A stretch of 10,955 nucleotides of DNA, from the NCBI GenBank assembly GCA_964389805.1, contig CAYMFU010000316.1, forward strand, positions 1-10,955, written 5' to 3'. How positions within the stretch are numbered: the first letter of the stretch is position 1; every line of letters begins with the position of its first letter. The notes beneath the pieces are model-generated. The model was not told the DNA's origin. It saw only the letters and a list, made by a program, of their open reading frames with translations, and searched no databases. The stretch comes from JAGTVG01 sp964389805. GTDB taxonomy: Bacteria; Bacteroidota; Bacteroidia; Cytophagales; Cyclobacteriaceae. Shown here one piece after another: positions 6,769-10,955 of the stretch. Position numbers and translations under genes: made by a program.

Positions 6769-8448
6769 ATGAAAAAAAATCTATTTCTCACACTCATTTT
6801 TTCCATTGCCATTTCATCTTGTACAACAAAGAATTACAGGAAAATATTAAAAGAAGATTATTCAAGTAAGATGACAGCTGCATGGATAGGCCAGATGATC
6901 GGTGTAGGCTGGTCGGCACCAACAGAATTCAGGTTTATTGGTGAAATTATTCCAGATAAGGAAATTCCTGAATTTGATGGCAATGATGTAAATGCATTTG
7001 ATCAGGATGATATCTATGTTGAAATGACATTCCTGAAGACCTTGGAAGACTACGGGATTGATTGCTCTATCCGGCAGGCTGGAATTGATTTTGCAAATTC
7101 AGAGTATATGCTTTGGGGTGCAAATAATATAGCACGGGAGAATTTGAGATTCGGAATTGCACCGCCGGAATCTTCGCATCCTGAATATCATAAAGGTGGA
7201 GACTGGATAGACTATCAAATTGAAGCTGATTTTTCTGGAATTATATGCCCCGGAATGCCAAATGAAGTAATTGCTTTAGGAGAGAAGTTTGGCAGGTTAA
7301 TGAATTATGGTGATGGATTTTACGCTGGACAGTTTATTGGAGGAATGTATGCGGCCGCTTATTTTGAAACAGATATTAATAAAATTGTAGAAGCGGGATT
7401 ATCATGTATTCCTGAACAAAGTCAATATGCAGAATGCATAAGAGATGTAATGGAATGGCATAAAGAAGAGCCTGTTAATTGGGAGAAAACTTGGCAGCTC
7501 ATCGAGAACAAATACCGTAACAATCCTGATTATCAAAAATATAAAGAGGTAAATGATCATTATTGGGTTGATATGGACGCTAAGCTTAACGCCGCCTACA
7601 TTGTAATGGGATTACTTTATGGGAATGGTGATCCCGATAAAACCATATTAATATCCATGAAGTGCGGAAGAGATTCAGATTGTAATCCATCAAATGCAGC
7701 CGGAGTTTTATTTACCTCAATAGGTTTAAATGGGCTAGATAAGAAATACTATGAAAAACTCAGTTATGATACAAAGTTCGCTTTTACATCATATAATTTT
7801 ACCGAACTGATTGAAGTGTGCACCCGTCTGGCTGAACAGTTTATTCTCAAGTCCGGGGGGAAAATCGAAAAAGAGAGTGACGGTAAAACTTATTATTACA
7901 TCCCTGAAAAGCCAATTGTCACTTCTGTCTTTGAGCAAAGCTGGGCACCCGGACCTTTTGATGCAAACAATCGATTCACAGAAGAAGAATTGGCCCACAT
8001 AGATTATTTTTCAACAAAGCAATATGACAAATATTTAAACGAATGGATGCCTGAAACATGGAAAGTTTACTATTCGGCCAGGAACGATAAAGATATAGCA
8101 ACCACATGGAAAGGAAAAGAAGGAGTAGTGGTAACTTACATGTTGAATGAAAAAAGGGGAGCAATGGTTTCCTTTGATAACTTTCTTGAGAATGAAGGGA
8201 AGAATTTCTTTCTTGAATTTTCAGTGAGCCATGAGGATGGAGGTAGTTGGGATCTCTCTGTCAATATAAACGAGGATGAATGGTTAAAGGAAAACATAAA
8301 TAGTGAAAGTTGCTTTAATGGCTGGAAAGATTATAAAATTGATATTAGTGAATTTGCGGGAACAGATATTGTTGTTGAATTAAAACATGAATTCAGTGGT
8401 AACGAAAATTCTGCAGCCTACTGGCATGACGTAAAAATAATTAATTAA
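6769..8448 (+). CDS. ADP-ribosylglycohydrolase-fold lipoprotein with C-terminal beta domain
   Basis: The protein has 559 residues. A lipoprotein signal ends in ISSC (Cys18), so it is exported. The core (about 29-350) shows the ADP-ribosylglycohydrolase (DraG/ARH) pattern: an N-terminal GxxxG helix (AAWIGQMIGVGWSAPTEF), an acidic metal-site motif (DQDD, Asp78-Asp81), glycine-rich YGDGFYAGQFIGGMYAAAYF, and the C-terminal metal motif CGRDSDCNPSNAAGVL with Asp302 and Asp304. About 180 further residues (about 380-559) look like a jelly-roll or carbohydrate-binding domain, for example WKVYYSARND near its start and AAYWHDVKIIN at the end. Classical family members remove ADP-ribose from proteins in the cytoplasm. 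An exported copy beside GH2 and LamG proteins more likely acts on a glycan, which is inference. The first glycine motif lacks the usual GD pair (GQ here). The gene lies 110 bases after the LamG gene and ends the + strand cluster. Confidence 0.85.
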   Translation: MKKNLFLTLIFSIAISSCTTKNYRKILKEDYSSKMTAAWIGQMIGVGWSAPTEFRFIGEIIPDKEIPEFDGNDVNAFDQDDIYVEMTFLKTLEDYGIDCSIRQAGIDFANSEYMLWGANNIARENLRFGIAPPESSHPEYHKGGDWIDYQIEADFSGIICPGMPNEVIALGEKFGRLMNYGDGFYAGQFIGGMYAAAYFETDINKIVEAGLSCIPEQSQYAECIRDVMEWHKEEPVNWEKTWQLIENKYRNNPDYQKYKEVNDHYWVDMDAKLNAAYIVMGLLYGNGDPDKTILISMKCGRDSDCNPSNAAGVLFTSIGLNGLDKKYYEKLSYDTKFAFTSYNFTELIEVCTRLAEQFILKSGGKIEKESDGKTYYYIPEKPIVTSVFEQSWAPGPFDANNRFTEEELAHIDYFSTKQYDKYLNEWMPETWKVYYSARNDKDIATTWKGKEGVVVTYMLNEKRGAMVSFDNFLENEGKNFFLEFSVSHEDGGSWDLSVNINEDEWLKENINSESCFNGWKDYKIDISEFAGTDIVVELKHEFSGNENSAAYWHDVKIIN

Positions 8449-8595
8449 GGGACTGTTCTGTTATCTGTGAAAATGGATTCTACCTAAATTAAATCGTTCA
8501 AGGATGCTTTTTTTAATTTTTAGAAGTTGAGAAAAGTGCCGCTCAGTTAGTGTTTACACAGTCTATTCTAAACTGCCTTAAAATCCTACTCTGAT
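8449..8595. terminator. Convergent intergenic region with weak AT-rich hairpin
   Basis: The region lies between the stops of two convergent genes. CTAAATTAAA (8484-8493) can pair with TTTAATTTTTAG (8512-8523) with a two-base bulge, and T-runs lie within and beside the right arm. The position suits a bidirectional terminator, but the stem has almost no G-C pairs. No gene was seen here. Confidence 0.3.
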
Positions 8596-9606
8596 CTACT
8601 TATTCTTCATACGCTCAATGTACTGATCGATATTATCTATCAGTTTTAGAAAAAACCGCTTTCTGACCTTTTCACCTACCACACTTATCAATGTTGCATT
8701 CTTGATTATATTATCTAGTATCGTGTGCGTATGCTTGCAAAACAGAGGATCTGCGGTGGTTAATATATCAACCACATTATGTCCAAGCAAAACCATTCGG
8801 GTATCACCCATTTTTATCAACACCGTAGTATCCATAATGGTTACCTCATTATAGTACAGTTGGAAATTTTTATCATCACCGATAGCATTTTCCTTTCCGT
8901 AAAGATATTTATATCCTCTGTCGGCTTGTTTTTGAATGTGCAGGATCACTTCTTTCAATTCCTCGTATAGTTGCATAGCTACATCCTTGGAATTGAATTT
9001 CCCGCAATCATAGATGAACTCAATTTGGCGGAGGGTAACATTGATGTTTTCGTCACTCCATATTTCAATACTTGGTATAGATACATAGCTTTCCCAAACT
9101 TGTTTTGCATAACCCAGTAATTCCTTTGAGAAATTGTTGATATTAAATGAGGTATTTTCAAATTGAGGGAAGTGATGGATATTCGACATCCAGAAAAACA
9201 ATTTAAATGCAGCAAGCCCTTCAAACTTAAACAGATGAAAAGGCAGGATGTCATTTTCGGCAAAGATCATTTCTTTTACTTCAAATTGCTTAATGGTTTC
9301 CAGGTTTTCAAGAATCGACTTGAAATAAGATTCGAAAGTAAATGTATCTTGATTAATGGCCCGGTAATTGAACATAATATGACTGGCAGAATTTTCAAAG
9401 AGGGAGTCCAGGGAAACATTATATTTATTGCAGAGGACCACGCATTCTGCAAGTGTCAGGTGTGTGTCTCCTCGTATCCTTCTATAAGCACTGTCATTAC
9501 TTATATTCAGATCATCTGCGATTACTTCAGCGAGTGATATATTACCCGGAATCTTTCTTTTCACTTCATCAAGAAATCTTTTCTGGGCTTGGTCAAAAAG
9601 TTTCAT
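8596..9606 (-). CDS. HTH transcriptional regulator (Cro/C1-like N-terminus), unknown sensor region
   Basis: The protein has 336 residues. An N-terminal helix-turn-helix (about 22-70) is visible in LAEVIADDLNISNDSAYRRI followed by RGDTHLTLAECVVLCNKYNV and SLDSLF. This matches the Cro/C1 pattern in which a helix pair ends at a 'RIRG' recognition region. The remaining 260 residues are mostly helical and rich in aromatic residues (FKLFFWMSNIHHFPQF), with no domain I recognise and no transmembrane or signal segment, so the protein is cytoplasmic. Similar HTH proteins with long orphan C-terminal regions are frequent in Bacteroidota. It is transcribed away from the subunit 3/GMC pair across a 318-base gap and converges on the glycan cluster, so it could regulate either or itself. 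No ligand or target is evident. The start is the ATG complementary to 9604-9606; the TAG stop is at 8596-8598. Confidence 0.85.
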   Translation of the reverse strand: MKLFDQAQKRFLDEVKRKIPGNISLAEVIADDLNISNDSAYRRIRGDTHLTLAECVVLCNKYNVSLDSLFENSASHIMFNYRAINQDTFTFESYFKSILENLETIKQFEVKEMIFAENDILPFHLFKFEGLAAFKLFFWMSNIHHFPQFENTSFNINNFSKELLGYAKQVWESYVSIPSIEIWSDENINVTLRQIEFIYDCGKFNSKDVAMQLYEELKEVILHIQKQADRGYKYLYGKENAIGDDKNFQLYYNEVTIMDTTVLIKMGDTRMVLLGHNVVDILTTADPLFCKHTHTILDNIIKNATLISVVGEKVRKRFFLKLIDNIDQYIERMKNK

Positions 9607-9924
9607 AAAAACTACCTAATGGCTAATTGAAAGTAAGAAAATTGCAAATAAATTCAAAATCAAAGTGTTATTGCAATCTCTGTAGGTCATGTGAGATTAT
9701 ATATTTGTGATAAACAATAATTAACCAGTCGAATTTTTGTAAAAATCAATAATCACAGGCTTTTGGGTTATTCTCAGATGTAAAATATGCATTCCTGTCT
9801 TAAGAACTACCGTCTATTTTATTAGATCCTGCCAAAAAAGAACATATACGTGCAAAATCCAATATCTCATATTCGGGAGCAAGCCGTAAGTCTAAATAAG
9901 TAAATCAACAACCTGTGTATTATA
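9607..9924. promoter_or_regulatory. Divergent intergenic region, 318 bases, candidate promoter and repeats
   Basis: This gap separates the - strand HTH gene from the + strand dehydrogenase pair. TATATTTG at 9700-9707 fits the Bacteroidota -7 consensus TAnnTTTG for + strand transcription and would give a leader of about 210 bases. The nearest upstream TTG (9671-9673) is about 26 bases away, longer than usual. ATTGCAA occurs twice (9641-9647 and 9670-9676), about three helical turns apart, close to the HTH gene start. AATAATC (9748-9754) and GGTTATT (9766-9772) can form a weak stem with one G-T pair. No convincing gene was seen; a 12-codon ORF at 9787-9825 has no support. Confidence 0.4.
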
Positions 9925-10464
9925 ATGAGAAAAAAACTATATACCCGGAGAGAGACCATTGGAATATTTGTTTCGATGGCGATAGCTTCTTCCTGCATGC
10001 CGATAAAGGTAGTTTTTAATGCTGGGAAAGAGCCTGAAGAAAACTATGATTCTACACTGAGGGCGTTCTCAGAGGTAATTATTCCGGAAGCCCGGTGTGA
10101 TGCACCTGGACTTTCAGACGTTTTTTATGATAAATATTATCCATTTCTCCAATACATAAAAATTCTGGCAGAAGATCTGGATAAGGCATCCAGGAGAAAA
10201 TATCAAACTAACAGTTTTTCAGATCTATCCATATCCAACAGGACAGAAATTGTCGAGCGTAAATTGATTGATAAGGGAATATCCAGGGCTATTTATCTGG
10301 CTGCCATTTACCTGATACAAATGTCTTATTTTACCGGGATCTATAATCCGGATAGGGGATGCGATCTGATCGATTTTATTTGTGAAGATCAGGAAACTGA
10401 TTCATACCAGGATATCTCCTATTTTGAAGGCGATCCTGCAACCAATGATGGTAATCCCTCTTAA
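9925..10464 (+). CDS. Gluconate 2-dehydrogenase subunit 3-like protein
   Basis: The protein has 179 residues and resembles the small (gamma, subunit 3) component of membrane-associated gluconate or sugar dehydrogenases, which partners a GMC-type flavoprotein. The N-terminus carries a twin-arginine pair (YTRRETIGIF, Arg8-Arg9), then a hydrophobic stretch ending in ASSC (Cys24), suggesting Tat export and lipidation; the second Tat position lacks the classical phenylalanine. The mature part contains LRAFSEVIIPEARCDAPG, typical of the family's N-terminal region, then helices around LAEDLDKASRRKYQ and YLAAIYLIQMSYFTGIYNPD. The family's usual partner follows directly: the GMC-like reading frame starts 10 bases after this stop. 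Since the large subunit is truncated in this window, this subunit may lack its partner if the junction is real. Family assignment is from overall pattern, not a search. Confidence 0.75.
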   Translation: MRKKLYTRRETIGIFVSMAIASSCMPIKVVFNAGKEPEENYDSTLRAFSEVIIPEARCDAPGLSDVFYDKYYPFLQYIKILAEDLDKASRRKYQTNSFSDLSISNRTEIVERKLIDKGISRAIYLAAIYLIQMSYFTGIYNPDRGCDLIDFICEDQETDSYQDISYFEGDPATNDGNPS

Positions 10465-10474
10465 TGTTATAGTT

Positions 10475-10852
10475 ATGGAAACAAATTATTTTGACGTTAC
10501 TGTGGTTGGATCAGGATTTGGTGCCGGTCCACCGGCTTTAAGGTTACAGCGTGCTGGTTTATCCACTGTAGTACTTGAAAAAGGGCCAAACATTGACCCA
10601 AATAAAGACCTTAAAATAACCCAGGATCCAAAATACCTCCTCAAGTATTTGAAATCACTAAAATCAGGTTCACTTACAATGAATTATGTAGAAGGATTAG
10701 GTGGGGGATCTGTTTTTTTTGAAAAAGTGGTGTTAAGGGCTCCTGAATTTGTCTTTAATCAAAAAGATAAATATTTTGTTTTGGAGAAATGCAATGAAAA
10801 CGATTGGAACGCTGCAAAATACAATTCAATATTACGCCTGGGGATCGCCTAG
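10475..10852 (+). pseudogene. GMC-family FAD oxidoreductase, 3' truncated
   Basis: GMC flavoproteins of this type oxidise sugars or polyols with FAD and are usually about 500-570 residues. Only about 99 residues look homologous here. Starting at METNYFDVTVVG, the Rossmann FAD site is seen as VVGSGFGAG (residues 10-18) and VVLEKG with Glu35 placed to bind ribose. The second GMC signature is VEGLGGGSVFFEKVVLRAPE (residues 72-91). After NQKDK (about residue 99, near 10771) the family pattern stops, and the frame runs through a non-homologous tail to TAG at 10852. No continuation was found in other frames, because the downstream bases encode ManA. I prefer the ATG at 10475, 10 bases after the subunit 3 stop, over a longer in-frame ATG at 10382 that overlaps that gene. 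The tail overlaps the manA start. This is either a gene remnant or the edge of a chimeric assembly. Confidence 0.75.
10781..10796 (+). promoter_or_regulatory. Ribosome binding site and start codon of manA
   Basis: TTGGAGAAATGCA (10781-10793) precedes the ATG at 10794-10796. GGAG lies 8 bases upstream of the start, a clear Shine-Dalgarno. The other genes in this window lack such a motif. It supports the ManA start and suggests a different sequence origin from the left side. Confidence 0.6.
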
Positions 10853-10955
10853 CGCCATTCCAGACCTTCTCGAAGCGGAAAATCCATCCGGCAAACCGAT
10901 GGCTGAACTTTGGATGGGAGCCCACCCTAAAGCGCCATCCCTTGTGAACTGTGAT
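10794..10955 (+). CDS. manA: Mannose-6-phosphate isomerase class I, N-terminal part
   Basis: The enzyme interconverts mannose 6-phosphate and fructose 6-phosphate in the cytoplasm, using zinc. The first 54 residues are visible and open to the window end. The class I pattern is strong: TIQYYAWGSPSAIPDLLEAE, then NPSGKPMAELWMGAHPKAPS. The zinc ligands lie further downstream and are not in the window. The start is set by ATG at 10794 with a good GGAG. The frame begins inside the tail of the truncated GMC frame. This segment is 81/162 G+C (50%), against about 40% in the preceding GMC segment. Its sequence style differs from the Bacteroidota genes on its left, so a transferred, rearranged or wrongly joined segment is possible. 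Class I identity is confident; the origin is not. Confidence 0.88.
   Translation, partial: MKTIGTLQNTIQYYAWGSPSAIPDLLEAENPSGKPMAELWMGAHPKAPSLVNCD

Noticed and set aside
8548..8576. GTGTTTACAC and CAGTCTATTCTAAACTG as terminator hairpins
   Set aside because: The first has a loop too small to form. The second has only four continuous outer pairs and no T-run after it.
9163..9537. 124-codon + strand ORF
   Set aside because: It is antisense to the HTH regulator, whose helix-turn-helix pattern is convincing. No independent support was seen.
9787..9825. 12-codon ORF in the divergent intergenic region as a leader peptide
   Set aside because: It has no ribosome binding site, no run of regulatory codons and no attached attenuator hairpin.
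10382..10474. ATG at 10382 as the start of the GMC protein
   Set aside because: It overlaps the subunit 3 gene and adds residues without family pattern before the FAD motif, which is normally near the N-terminus.

Overview
The window looks like a piece of a Bacteroidota genome, probably an environmental or marine member. The genes are AT-rich, and four of them begin with lipoprotein-type signal peptides ending in a cysteine. Carbohydrate-active genes sit in a co-directional block, ribosome binding sites are weak, and two sites match the Bacteroidota -7 consensus TAnnTTTG. No rRNA, tRNA, CRISPR array or insertion sequence was seen. No SusC/SusD pair is present in the window.

Positions 1-8448 hold four + strand genes: the 3' part of a repeat protein with KTDxxGxxxW units (possibly a beta-propeller), a lipoprotein glycoside hydrolase family 2 enzyme (beta-galactosidase-like) with an apparent insertion after its acid/base glutamate, a large lipoprotein in which a LamG-type domain lies between two copies of an unfamiliar ~160-residue module, and a lipoprotein with an ADP-ribosylglycohydrolase fold and a C-terminal beta-rich domain. 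Small gaps and shared export signals suggest one polysaccharide or glycan degradation cluster, with the GH2 trimming side chains and the other two either binding or cleaving the same glycan. The substrate cannot be read from this window.

Positions 8449-8595 separate the convergent ends of that cluster and of a - strand HTH regulator (8596-9606). A 318-base divergent intergenic region (9607-9924) follows. It leads into a + strand pair: a gluconate 2-dehydrogenase subunit 3-like protein with a Tat/lipoprotein-type signal, and the N-terminal fifth of a GMC-type FAD oxidoreductase. These two normally form a periplasmic sugar or polyol dehydrogenase.

The GMC gene is cut short near 10770. From 10794 to the end of the window the sequence encodes the start of a class I mannose-6-phosphate isomerase (ManA), with a clear Shine-Dalgarno and about 50% GC, against about 40% in the GMC fragment. 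This abrupt junction is either a real deletion or insertion breakpoint or a chimeric assembly. It is the most anomalous point in the window. The most promising candidates for undescribed biology are the duplicated-module LamG protein and the exported ADP-ribosylglycohydrolase-like protein beside the GH2.
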